A stretch of 64,000 bases of DNA, from contig NC_092183.1 of the NCBI RefSeq assembly GCF_043641665.1, positions 15,338,501-15,402,500 of the forward strand. Reading direction: 5' to 3'. Positions 47,930-59,204 of this stretch are shown piece after piece; within the stretch, counting starts at the first letter, position 1, and each line of letters begins with the position of its first letter. This stretch comes from Enoplosus armatus. Taxonomy: Eukaryota > Chordata > Actinopteri > Centrarchiformes > Enoplosidae. The notes beneath the pieces are model-generated. The model was not told the DNA's origin. It worked only from the letters and a program-made list of their open reading frames with translations, and searched no databases. A program made the translations under genes and the position numbers.

Positions 47930-50900
47930 TTTGAATCAGAGCATCATGTCCCTGTTGCATTACACTGACTGTTCAGCAGCTGTCTTTGAGGCAGACATAA
48001 TGATGATAGTGATGCTGATGCTGATGATGTCAAGCTGTTGAGACAGTTTTGTTCACAGCACATGTTTGACAGTTGAGACCTCGTCATGTTGCGGCCAGCT
48101 CATACCAAATGACATCCACATACTCTCTTAATTCTGTTATAGGAGTCCTTTAATTTCCCATACAAACAAGTGTAGAAATAAGGATTCAGACAATGTAGAC
48201 ATGCATTCTTGACAATAATGGGTTGCATAACAGCCAGTTTAGCCAATCATAAACAACCATTTACTGTATGGTTCCCCCTCTTCTCAGCCATGTGATCCTA
48301 TGACAACAATGGCTTCTCTCACTCTCAGCTGCAGGAAACCAAGGCCTTGACCTTGCAGTCAGAAGTCAGTAAGGCTTCAACAGGAACCTTAACCACATTC
48401 CCTACACATGGCTAAAACCTGTTGATTACACTAATGATTATTTTCATTATCTATTAATCTACTGATTATTTCTCTATGAATCAACTAATTTCTTCATCTA
48501 TAAAATCTCAGCAAATTGAGAAAAATGCCCATCACAAGTTTCGAGAGCCCATGGTCATGTGTTCAGATGTCTTGTTTTGTCCCACCAATAGTTAAAAGTC
48601 AAAGATATTCACTTTACTATCAGAGAAGAGTAAGAAACCCAGAAAATATCTGAATAAATAAACTAAATAAACTCTACATTTGTGAAGCTTGTAATGTTCA
48701 GTTTTTTGTTCACGATGTCAGAAAACAGAAATAAGTGATTTTTAAATTGTTTTAAATTACAATTAGGTTTTATTTTTGGGACACGTTTTATCAGGAACAG
48801 AAGAAGAAAAAGAAGACAATGCCAAAATATAGACATTTTGTGGAACTGATCTGCATAATTTAAGACTTAATTAAGTCTGTGTGCCTTTACAAGTCTGTAC
48901 AACAGTGACAAAATTAAAAGCCACATGTCCTTAATGTAATATGTGAATTATAAATGCATACTTTAGCAGAAACATTCCTGCGACTGTAACTTGAGTCAGC
49001 GTATGCCAAGGATGAGAGACCCAGCAGATAGACACATACTTAACCTCCTAAGACCCAAGCTCTATCTTAATTTCTCTTTGCTATTTGGGCTTATTGGGAC
49101 CTGATAAGTATAAAAACTAAGCATCATCTGTTGACATGATGTAGTTCCACAAAGGGGGACAATTTTGAATTTCCATATAAGCAGAATTAAGTATTATGGT
49201 ATAACCCAAAATGTGATGTCCACGCATGAGGATGCCAGGTCTTAGGAGGTTAAGAAAGCTTGCAGTATATTAATGTCACTACAAAGTGGGGCACGCCAGT
49301 GAGCACTATGGGGAGCTCTATAGCCCTACTGGCACAGAGATAGATGGGTGGAGGAGTGCTTCAGGGTGGAATATACTGAGAAACATCAGAGATTTGTTAA
49401 AGATCAGGGGATGCTGTGACAAAGCTCACTTCCTACAGGAGTGTTAGGATTAGCCTTTCCCATTCACTTTGAGAAAACTGAGCTGGGTTTGAAATGAGAG
49501 CAGAGGGCAGGTTGCACAGGGGAGAGACCCAGACACTTGGCTGTTAGGCCTCTATTACACTCTTCAAACTGATATTTTTCTGTGCCTGTACATGTAAACA
49601 GTATTTTTCGGAATCTTAAGAAAATCTTTTGCACAAACAACCATAGAAAAGCAGCTGTTTTCTTTTAGCTGTGACGGTTTGATTGTTTGCCTGGGAAAGC
49701 TGGGGCCAGGACGCACAGTAATGGCCTTCTGTAGGCAGCCTGGTGTGCGTGGCTCTATTCAAAATGGCTACAGTTTGAATAGGCTGGGGGAGTTCGAGTG
49801 AAGGGATGCAAATCGTTGATATGGAAAAGGCAAAGCTCAGACAAAAGCCCCAGTGTTTGTTTGAGTCAGTCATTGAGTCTATTTTGTGTGTGTGTGTATG
49901 TGTGTGAGTATGAATGTGCGTGACTATGACTTTATACATCAGCAGCTTCTATTACAGATGAAGACTGGATTTACAACTAACACTAATAATGTCTTCATTG
50001 ACGATGCATTGAAAACGGCTTATCTAGAGAAAGATGAGAGTGAGTTGTAGGTCAACTTCAAAACACTATTGGTCTCACATTCTTCACAAAAACAGGCCAG
50101 TTTTCTCTGGATTCTGGGTCACGGCTCTCTTTGATTATATCAGAAGGTTTTTTTTATTGCCTCCAATCCTATTAGTCTTAGGAATGTGTTATTTCTGGAG
50201 TGTAAGTGAGAATGCTCAAGACAATAATGATAAACGTTTCATCAGGCTTAGTCACTATGTAGTGTTTTCAACATTTTCTTCTTTAGCCTGACTTTCCCTA
50301 ACCTCCTTAACTTCTTCTTCTCTTCTTTGTGGTGTTTCATCAACTAAAGATCCACACATTAAAGAGGGAGGTTTCTGACAGAGGATTCGTTGAGAGTTGC
50401 ATGATTTTTGATTCTTGTTCTCTGACTGAAGGGAACTGAAGGGATTGACTGGAAAAAATATTTGCAGAAGTAAAGAGCTTTCATCTCCTCCTGTCAATGC
50501 TTTCTCTCTTTCTCTGCCACCCCCTTTTAAACACTTAATTATTCAAGTAACGTTTTATAAGATAAGCCTGGCTACCTGGCAGTGACCTTGGTCCCATTCC
50601 CAGATCAAGCTCCTGCCTCTCTCTCTACCCTTGTCTCGCCATGACTGCTTTACTCGAGCATTAGGAGACATGAAGTCGCAGAGTCTCTGGGAAACTGGGC
50701 AAAAGGCTCCTCAGACAGGTCAATGTGTAACACTTGGCTCACTGTGGAGAAACCACCTTGTTTATTTAGCTCAAAACTGGTTTAAACAGAGATTTCCTTT
50801 TGCTAACTCACGGCCTTTGAGGCGCTGAAGCATGTTGGGTGATAAAAGTGTTTTGGGAGGATTTTTTTCAAAACATTTCATAATGTCGTTATATTTACTG

Positions 50901-53900
50901 TCATGGAGCTGAAGGTGAATCATCCAGTCCAGGAGGATAATCTCTTTAGTGTTCAAAAGGTCATTGAAAAAATTTGAAATATCCTGTTTATTACAAACTG
51001 GTTTATCATTAATTATCAATGGACTCATCATGCATTTCTTGTAAATAATGCATGTCTTATAACTTCTTATAGGTGCTGGAGAGTTTTAAGATCATGGACT
51101 ACAGCCTGCTGCTGGGTGTGCATGTCCTGGACCAGAGCCAGAGAGAAGGAGGTGAGCAGGGCCAGGCAGGGGGGGACGGGAGAAGACCTGTGGGTCAGAG
51201 GGTGCTCTACTCCACTGCCATGGAGTCCATCCAGGGAGATGGCAAGGCTGCTGAAGCCCTCACCACAGACGACACGTAAGTCGGCTCGGCTGGGGGAAAC
51301 CAACCATATTATGCGCACATATTTGGGCATACACACTCTGTCTGTGAGAGAAAAGGTGGAGATTAAGAGCCAGACAGAGGCACAGTTATACAACCGTGCT
51401 CATACCTCGCACTGGACACTCAAGCAGAGTACACACAGTCTGGCTCTCATATAACCATAGCTACACAAATACAAACACAGCCACTGTTCTGCGTATTTAC
51501 AGCAATACACATGAATGTAAACACTGTGCCTCTTTTACAAACATTTGTGCGTAGGCATTTTGCCTTTATTTGAACAGTGTTTCAAGCATTGCAGATGAAG
51601 AACAGTAGCTATTCTCTGACTGCTGGTGTGTTTTTATTCTGTTTTAGGATGGGGGGCATCCCTGCCAAAACACACAAAGAAGAAAAGCTGCTCATCTTCC
51701 TGGGTATCATAGATATTCTTCAGTCATACAGGTACTGATATTTATGAGATTATATAAACCTGCTGTCATTATATTTCTAATACTGGGGCTTTCTTATTAT
51801 TACTGATCGGAAAATGAATTCATCTGTTGACTGTTGGGGCTATGAAACCCATTTAAATGTGACTTTATGATCTGCAGAAATTTCAGTTTCTGAAAAGTGA
51901 AATGTCTCATTAATGGCGAATAAAGATGTGACAATTAAGAGGGAATGTGCATGAATAGTTAAGGACTCAGTATGACAGCATGGGATGATTGCGTTGATTG
52001 ATGCTTGCCCTACGACAAGACCAATTAATGTTGAATCATCACCCTGCATAGATGGAAAGAGCCACTGACCACTTTATCAGACTGCTAAAAGGGCTCAAGA
52101 CTTTTTCTCTATCCAACACAACACAGCAGTCTTCTTTATTTACACATTGATTTTTTGTCCTGAGAGCAAAATCGCCAGGTAACAGAGGAGGTAGCTTTTT
52201 GGCTCATCGGCTTTTCAAACTTGTGGAAATTTAAAAGCATCACATAATTCTTTGTCAGCCTGGTTGGTGGGTGAGGTGAGTCGGGTCAGGAAGGAAGGAT
52301 GAATAGGCCCAATTTGTCTCCACTTATCCTGCCTTATTGTGGGTAGCTTGCTTCACTCACACACAATGTTAAAAAACTTTTGTGTATTTTCTGCTTAAAC
52401 GCTGAAAAATAACGCTGCTTTGTGTTGCGCCAAGGGGGAAGAGTCTCAGGAATGATCAAGCATAGAGGGAAGTTGTTGGGTAAGGGGATTCATTTGTGAC
52501 AAGGCTTCTTCTTGTTTTGTTTCTCCCCAGGTTCATTAAAAAGTTGGAACATTCGTGGAAAGCCTTGGTGTACGATGGCGTAAGTTATTACCTTGTTCAA
52601 ATCTGACACTGCTGCTTTTATGAATGAGCCTTTTGGTCACATACTCATTACATCTACTAAAAGCCCAGCATTTCCTTTGTCTGTCCTCAGGACTCCATTT
52701 CAGTGCACCGGCCCGGGTTTTATGCTAGCCGCTTCCTCAAGTTCATGAGCACACGGGTCTTCAGGAAGACTCAACGTAAGTCTCCAGGTTGATGATTGTC
52801 AAATACGGGAGGGAAAGCTGCCCACATGCCAAACAAAACAAACAAAGAAAAGGGGCAGCAATGGGAAGAAGGAAATCCTGGCCTGATAAGAAGAGCTGTC
52901 TGTTGTTGTCTTCTATAGCTAGCTGTTTGAGGCACATGATCCATTTTGTGCAGAAATGTGAGCTCTGATTAAATTTTAGGATTAAATAACACACTTTTGT
53001 TCTTTGAAATTAAGGACTTCATGTTGGTTATGTGTTAACAATCATGTGGCTAGGTCATTAAAAACTGACAGACTGAGTTTGTTGTTTGGAAATCCCGAAA
53101 CAAAAGTACACACTTACAAACCACCGAGGTGGATAAAAAAAAGCTTGATAAACTCCTTTAGTCCAGGAAGTGAGAATCGTCGATTCCCCCTTTTAAACGT
53201 CCGCCTCAGCAGAAATCAAGCACACAGCGCTGATCGATGTATGATGTATTTACCAGGAAACATTCAAACCATTCTATCTGCAATCTATTCTCAGTGTTGT
53301 GGGCATGGCTGTAGGTAAAGCCAGGAAGCAGTTTTGGAACTTCACATTAACATCATATATAGTAACAATGTTATGCAACCATGTGGGACCCCCCCTTTGG
53401 AAATAAACATGGCTGAAGCAAAGATTTGAGGATTTAGCCGTGCTATTAACCATCGCCAAGTCCCGTCAGAGGGAGATGACAGGGAAGGATTTAATTTCAT
53501 GCCCTGCTTGGGAGGCAGACTAAGGATGGCTTAGGGGACACTTGTGTAATCGTCATTGTGCATTTTAACAGTCGGATGACTTTATTGCTAATTTTGGAGG
53601 CAGAGCATTGGACTTTCATTGTGTCTCTTACCACTATCTCCTCCAATTATCTTCTCCTCTTACTCTTTCTGCTTTTGCTTCCCTGAATCGTTGTCTCTCT
53701 CTTTTCCTTGTCTTTCCCTCTTTCCCCTCCCAGTAATTCGATTCTCCCCTTCAAAGAGGACTCGTACTTCCATCCCGGCTCTGAAGTCGTCCTCACAGGA
53801 GATCCTTTCATCGCAGGCAGATGAGAGGAACGAGGAGGACAGGAGGGACAGGCTGGGAGGAGCTTGCAGTCTGGCCAGTCTGGACGGACAAGGTACACAA

Positions 53901-56900
53901 AATCAACAACTTTTTAGGAAAACCTCACTCTGACCATGACAACTTATAGTACACTGTGAAGCTATTTTCTTCCATACAGTTTGTCAGACAGCGTATCCTG
54001 GATGTTTGACAAATAATTATTAATGAGATTTTATGATAAATGCACTTGCCATTTTACCATTATCCTCACCATGTCTTGTTCTAATCTGCCGTTTCTCCCT
54101 CAGTCATTTTCTAGTTTTTTTATGGCTTAGTGGGAGCTTTTTAGAAACACTCGAGGCCCATAAACAGCCACATGCATTCGGCCATAAAAATGTTGTCCTC
54201 TCATCACAGCCCCAGGTGGATGCTGTCACTGGTTGATATAGTGTTTAGCTTTGATGGAAAGAAAACAGAGGCTACCTTGTTAATAGCAGCCCTTCAAATA
54301 CAGAATTTGCGCATGTGTGTGTCCATGGGGCATGTGTAAGAAAAGGGATGTGTAGTTTTAGCTGTGTTATTCTTGTCTCCCCTCTCACTCTCTCTCATGA
54401 TCATAATCTGACCCCAGTACAAAAAGGTATATGAGCCATGTGTTTGAGAAAGGGCCGGCAATGATGCACACGTTCAGCAGCGTCTGACCTTTGTGTTTGG
54501 TACGAAGACGGAGTGTTAGCCAACGCCACACCGGAAGAAACAAGGACATGGGTGTGGAGCGGAAAGAGAAGTCATGGGGTCATGTGTCCTCTTTCTCTTT
54601 ACAACCGAGCACTCTCCCACCAGTGTCTCCAGCTGTGACGCAACATACTATAAAGCAATTTGGATTGTTAGACTTCCCGACTCTCTCTTTTCTGTTGCTA
54701 AATCAGTCTCAAAGAGGACAGAAGAAATCTGTTTTACTCCGAAAGTGTGACGTTGATTCAGAGAAATATTTGTCAGTTTATTGGAACCATTTAATCAATT
54801 AACTTAAATCAAATTCTCATGCCCTGGTTTCAGTCATTAGGCTTGTTTAAACTTTGCAGTCCACAATGGACAACACACAAGTTACAAGAATAACTCTCTC
54901 TCCTTTCCTCTGGTTTTTTGTTTTTTCTTGATGGATGATCCAATGTCAGCTTTACATTCAATACCGCTATAAAAAGCTGTATTGATCATATTGATTGACT
55001 TACATATTTGGTCTTCCAAGAAATTATGGCAGTGGGTATCAGTGTTGGTCGATATGTGTTTGAACTTTGTATGTAAAACTGGTGGAGTTCCCTTTTAATT
55101 GTGCAGTTTTCTCACCATGGGTAGTACTACACAGCCTGTGAAAAAACTGAAACTATATAATGTCTCTTTGGATCTGGAGCTTTCAAAAGGCTTTGATACT
55201 ACAAATTTAACAACGTGCCTGACAAACTGGCAGTAAGGGTCAGACGACAAGGTAGGAAATGGGAAATGTAGGACAGTGTGCACTTGTTTTCCTTTACTGA
55301 TATCACATGCATGTGAATGTTTTCTTCTCAGCTGTGTTCGGTTCGTACCTGCGTCCCGATCTGGTGCCTGCCAACCCGTCCTTCTACGAGGGCTCCTCCA
55401 TGGGAACCATCTCCACCTCCTCCATCTTTGTCAATGTGGACAACCAAACAGAGGAGAGGTACGGCGTCTTCTTGTTTTACTTTCTCTTTGATTATATCAT
55501 GAGACTCTGCTGATTTAGTGGTGGAACGTGTAGTTTATCACCTAAAAAACATGATGTAGGGTTACTTTACACAATATGGCCTTGAAGACGAGAAAGACTT
55601 GCCACGCCCGACACACACATGCGTGCGCACACTCCCACGTTATTGTCACCTGTGCTCTTACATCACATGGTCTTATTGGTGACGTGCGTCATGGAGCAGG
55701 TGACTCAGCTGGCTTGGCAACCTTCATCCTTCATCCAATACGCATACACACACTTCCTACACAACATATAGACAGTGCAGTCAAAGAATGAGTGGTATGA
55801 TGGTGGGTACTTTTAGTCTCTTTCATGTACAACACACGGAAGAAGAAATACTCCAGAAGTACTATACAAATCTTTTTGCTTTGGGCAGAAAGGCCTTGGT
55901 TGGCTTGACTTGACTTCATTTCATTAATCAGCAATTCTTACGGCATAATTAATAGAATATTTTAATGGTATAGTGTTGAGCAATAGTTGAAGTTATTTAT
56001 TACATCATATTATAATGCAAAAGCTGATGACAATGGTACTGTACATTATGAAATAATAATTAACATAATCAACAGGTTTTATAACACCTTTTATTACAAT
56101 TTCATTCTGCCTCTCGCTAGAAGCTTCTGTACACTTTGTCCTCTGCCCTCTGCGTGTTTCCCATCTTTCACCTTTCCTTCTCTCCAGCAGTGTCAGGTTC
56201 AGCTTGCTTTCTGGGGCTCCATTGTGTGACTTGCCTAGTCTTGTCCTCTCATCAGTCACCTGGTGCTGCACTGACATTGTTCTGTCAACTGTTTTCATAA
56301 ATATTTAAACAGTGGCTTTGACATGGTCTTACTTAGTGCCATTATGCTGCAGAAAGACTGTGACAAAAGAGGACAAGCGGTTCAGTGGCAACTGTGTATC
56401 CGCCAACAATAATCCCTGTCTGACAGCTGGTCTGCCTGTTACAGTACTAACACCTTATGTTGTGATGTGTCAGGGCAGGATTGTTTTAAAACAAAGCTGT
56501 TATTTACATGTATCTCTCTCCGTATCCATCTATTTTGCTCTACCACTGTACTTCTCTGCTACTCTTTCTACCTAGCTTTCATTTTGACATTGAACACAAA
56601 AAAGTCAGTCACATGTCACAAAAGGGTAAAAACACATTCCTGAATTTATCAGGGAGTCATGTGACATGCATATAAGGAAAACAGCTCTCAAGTTGCCCCC
56701 TGGTGGTTGAACCAGAACTGTAAAAGAAAGGGGGATGAACAACATTGCACTCTTTCTCCTTGCAGGAGCAGGTGATAGCTCTGTAGGCTGCTGTTTAGCA
56801 AGACTTCAGTCTCTCATATATGTGTGCATGACGCTCCCTGCTCATCATTTAGAACACTTTCTGCAGCATAATGTATTTTACAGTTTTTGTTAATATCTTG

Positions 56901-57714
56901 GTTCAGCTCTTGCTGATGTCATTTCTCCCCCCCCCCAAAATTGGACTATGAATTTATGACGCATTTCTTCCCTCAAGCTGAAACATTTTTACGAATTGTA
57001 CGAATTTAAGGTGTGCCATATAATTCAGTTCTTAAGCTCATTCTTATCTCTTATGCTCTATGTGACCATTTGTGGCACATGCTGTCCCAGCAGGGGTCTC
57101 ATTGTGGTCAAATCTTGCCAATCTTGAGGAGATTTTGTTAATTTCCTGTGAGACATTTCTGAGGCTATGAGCCTCTCAGCTGAGGCCTCCATAGACGGGT
57201 CTCCCATCCTGCTCGCAGTTGGTTCATCTCGTTGTCTCTTTGATGTCAGAGTATTTGCAATAGAGTGTGATTTGTTTCTGGAGAGAATGTTTTTCATCAG
57301 TTTTCAAGCACTGTTTATACAGCTGCTTTACTTAAACTGCCTTTGACCCAGACTATAAACTCTCAGGGCTGTCTACTACATAGGTTAATATGAAAATATC
57401 TTTCTCTGTTTCAGAGATGACGTTGCATCCAGCTCCACATTTACCCTGGAGGACAGTGCTATCTGCCTCACTTCAGAGCAGAGCACCATGGACGTGGACA
57501 TAGACCGTGATGACGGATCTGTTCTTGATGTCTACTTGGTGAGTTGTGTCTCCGGCCACGGTAACATTGGGGTCATTCTTGGGAATTTGTGACTTGTTTT
57601 GTCGTCTTAAGGTGTAAGACATTTATGCTTCCGCATGTTTAGTTTGTTCACATTTTAAAAACAGGCCTAAACTACATTAACAATCACCCTTTTCTCTCTT
57701 CTCCCCTACAGTGA
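36967..57714 (+). CDS. pip5k1b: pip5k1b, type I phosphatidylinositol-4-phosphate 5-kinase beta, 534 aa
   Basis: The enzyme phosphorylates PtdIns4P at the 5 position to make PtdIns(4,5)P2 at the plasma membrane. Exons: 36967-37035, 37736-37866, 40597-40714, 43586-43738, 43963-44262, 51073-51275, 51648-51731, 52531-52579, 52691-52775, 53734-53892, 55332-55458, 57415-57538 and 57712-57714 (stop only). They sum to 1605 nt in frame. Visible motifs: [19 protein letters not shown] near residue 33, glycine loop GASGSLF (121-127) with catalytic-type K138 in [23 protein letters not shown] from 203, and IMDYSLLLG with D266. The activation/specificity loop [14 protein letters not shown] lies near 375-388. 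The C-terminus SVLDVYL matches the beta isoform, which is about 540 aa in human. Oddity: Ser382 stands where other type I kinases have Glu or Asp. Teleosts may carry two copies, so the a/b suffix is not assigned. Confidence 0.95.
37867..40596 (+). other. pip5k1b intron, no further gene seen
   Basis: Contains short CA runs (39483-39497) and nothing recognisable as coding. Just upstream, in the preceding intron, a short telomere-like CCCTAACCCTAACCC run sits near 37447-37462. Confidence 0.5.
42222..42258. repeat. (CA)n microsatellite
   Basis: About 37 bp of CA dinucleotides in a pip5k1b intron. Confidence 0.95.
42689..43261. mobile_element. Tc1/mariner-like element remnant, split by a later insertion
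   Basis: The left end TATATGGCCAAATGTGGACA and the reverse complement of the right end (ACTATGTGGCCAAAAATATG) are versions of the same inverted repeat. The internal DNA at 42775-42885 (GACATTTTAGACAATG, CTTCCAACTTTGTGACAACA, TTTGGGGAAGGCCC) corresponds to a Tc1-like transposase segment (NDILDN...) that is now frameshifted and stop-bearing. The middle is interrupted at about 42890 by a different repeat. Confidence 0.65.
42888..43150 (+). mobile_element. SINE/RTE-type short interspersed element inside the Tc1 remnant
   Basis: Starts GATGGTAAATGGACTTAACT, then TATATATAGCACTTTTAAAC, CCAAAGCGCTTTATAGATTG, CATTCACCCATTCACACACA, GTGTCTTGCCCAAGGACACT and GGGATCAAACCGCCAACCC. This is a very widespread teleost interspersed element. 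Its placement inside the Tc1-like element means it inserted later. Confidence 0.7.
46163..46763. mobile_element. Dispersed teleost repeat (ACTTTTACTCCACTAC family), copy 2, interrupted
   Basis: The left part has GTACTTGAGTATTTTCTTCT and TCTACTCCACTACATTTTGG. The right part has AAAATTAGCTCCACCTTAAC, ATTAATACATGAGTAGC, GGACTTTTACTTTACTGAAG and ATACTTCCTCCCCCACTG. The same order of blocks is seen at 9416-9905, but the middle is replaced by a GATTAATCG-terminus element (46310-46513). An AT dinucleotide run lies near 46596-46612. Confidence 0.65.
46310..46513 (+). mobile_element. GATTAATCG-terminus MITE-like element nested in the repeat
   Basis: The left end CGATTAATCGACAACTATTT and the right end ATCAATTAATCGAGAAAATG...TAGATTAATCC form imperfect inverted repeats. 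The inner GTTCCAGCTTCATAAATGTG and AGGATTTGCTGCTTTTCC are hallmarks of the family. Part of the host repeat around the insertion is missing. Confidence 0.6.
47895..47928. repeat. (TG)n microsatellite
   Basis: About 34 bp of TG dinucleotides. Confidence 0.95.
48432..48690 (-). mobile_element. GATTAATCG-terminus MITE-like element, opposite orientation
   Basis: Blocks in order: TAATGATTATTTTCATTATC, TGATTATTTCTCTATGAATC, AAAATGCCCATCACAAGTTT, GATGTCTTGTTTTGTCCCAC and AAAGATATTCACTTTACTAT. This is the reverse orientation of the same family as 46310-46513, truncated at its far end. Confidence 0.6.
49040..49253. mobile_element. piggyBac-like MITE flanked by TTAA, 206 bp
   Basis: TTAA tetranucleotides (49040-49043 and 49250-49253) flank an element with a perfect 12-bp terminal inverted repeat, CCTCCTAAGACC at the left and GGTCTTAGGAGG at the right. 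There is no ORF inside. A TTAA target site and a CC-starting TIR are the pattern of the piggyBac superfamily; the assignment is by structure only. Confidence 0.75.
51276..53733 (+). other. pip5k1b introns between exons 6 and 10
   Basis: The non-exon parts of this stretch (51276-51647, 51732-52530, 52776-53733) show no recognisable gene, structural RNA or clear repeat. Confidence 0.5.
53893..57414 (+). other. pip5k1b introns flanking exon 11
   Basis: No additional coding exon, structural RNA or well-delimited repeat is recognisable outside exon 55332-55458. Confidence 0.5.
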
Positions 57715-59035
57715 AAAGAGCAGCTTTACAACCTTCATTTCCTCCTGCCAATCATAAGACAATCGTCACACTCCATTGGACCGGCCAGGCTGGCCTTTGG
57801 CTCCACTTCCAGTGCTGCTAGATCCATGTTGCCACTTGTATTGCCAACACATAAAAAGACTGAGATTGTCCACTGGTTGATGGACTAAAAGAAGACACCA
57901 ACAGAGTCACAGCGATGGACATCTGCAGGAACCATGTAACATATCATGTAATGTGATGAACATAAGGCTGAACTGAGTGTCGCTTTTTAGAGCATGCGTC
58001 AACGCAGTGCCAATAAGTTTTATATATGTACTGTTTTCTTGACCTACACAAAGATCTAAACATTTATTATATATACATATGAGCAGAGGGTAGATACATT
58101 TCTGTTGGGTTTTTTTCTGCTGACCAGAAAGAAATGAAAGTCTGCAACTGCATTAGTTGCTGATCACAAGAGAAATGTTTACAGTGAATTTATGATGGCA
58201 TCTTTGTCCCTGATGAACAGGGATGTGACAATGTCACACAAAGGACACAAGCCAGCTTGTAACCACAGCCAACACGGATGAGAAATTATTCACATGAACA
58301 GACTTGATGAATTCTGAAGCTCCTGAGGCCAAACACAGACTGTGACGTGGTTAAAGTGGCCACCTTATTCGAACTGGGCTGTTATTTGTGCTGCCCTGAC
58401 AGGAACCTGAAGCCCTGGCAAAGGGTTGCTGTAAAGTGAGAAAAGACAGTGACTGGATCTTGGATGAAGCACAGAGCGGAAGGATGATGCACTTGCTCTT
58501 GATAAAAAGGCACTTTTGACATTGGTTATGATTACTGTCAGAAATATTTTTCTCTGAAGAAGTTGCTTAGGTGGGTGGGCTACCTGGCATAAGCACAGAT
58601 TTGGATATGTGAATATGCACTTTTTTCTCTTTTTACTCTACAAATGCACACCTCTGTAAGTCATTGATACTATATGTACAGAGACAGTGAAGGAACATTG
58701 TAGATCATTTTTGATGTGGAGCAACTAGTTTTGTGAGGTTTGCGTCAAGACTGAAATGCTTTTACTCAGGATATCATTTGATACTGAATAAGTGTGTCCT
58801 CTTCAAGAAGTTATGAGACATGCATCCTACACTTAGAAGCTGTCCGATACCTCTTCATCAAGACCATATCCAACTATAAATGTTGAAATCCACACGTCGG
58901 TTGAGACCATAATTTATTATGTAAATCTCAATATTTTACCATTTGCTGAAAAAATACTTTAATCGCTGAATGTAAAGACAATGCATATTTATATATAGAA
59001 GAGACTCCTATAAATAAACTGCTAAAAGTCAATGT
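57715..59035 (+). other. pip5k1b 3' UTR with AATAAA at 59013-59018
   Basis: The stop codon is the first three bases of the last exon (acceptor CTCCCCTACAG then TGA), so nearly all of that exon is 3' UTR. The first good AATAAA is at 59013-59018, giving about 1.3 kb. Confidence 0.6.
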
Positions 59036-59204
59036 TAACTGTCCAGCTGCTTCAGCTTCTGAATAAGCACTTCTGTGATCCCAACATTCAAGAGCTTTAT
59101 CTATTTGTATCACTGCTGTGTATGTAAGCATAATTTGGGAGTCCATTTTCTTCTTACTACAGAAATTACCCTCACAATAGAGCCACTAAAACACTGCACT
59201 TGTT

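Larger units (their letters stand above)
44263..51072 (+). other. Large pip5k1b intron (6.8 kb)
   Basis: No exon is recognisable. It holds a (TCTTC)n run (46089-46114), a dispersed repeat interrupted by a MITE (46163-46763), a (TG)n microsatellite (47895-47928), a second MITE copy (48432-48690) and a TTAA-flanked MITE (49040-49253). Confidence 0.6.
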
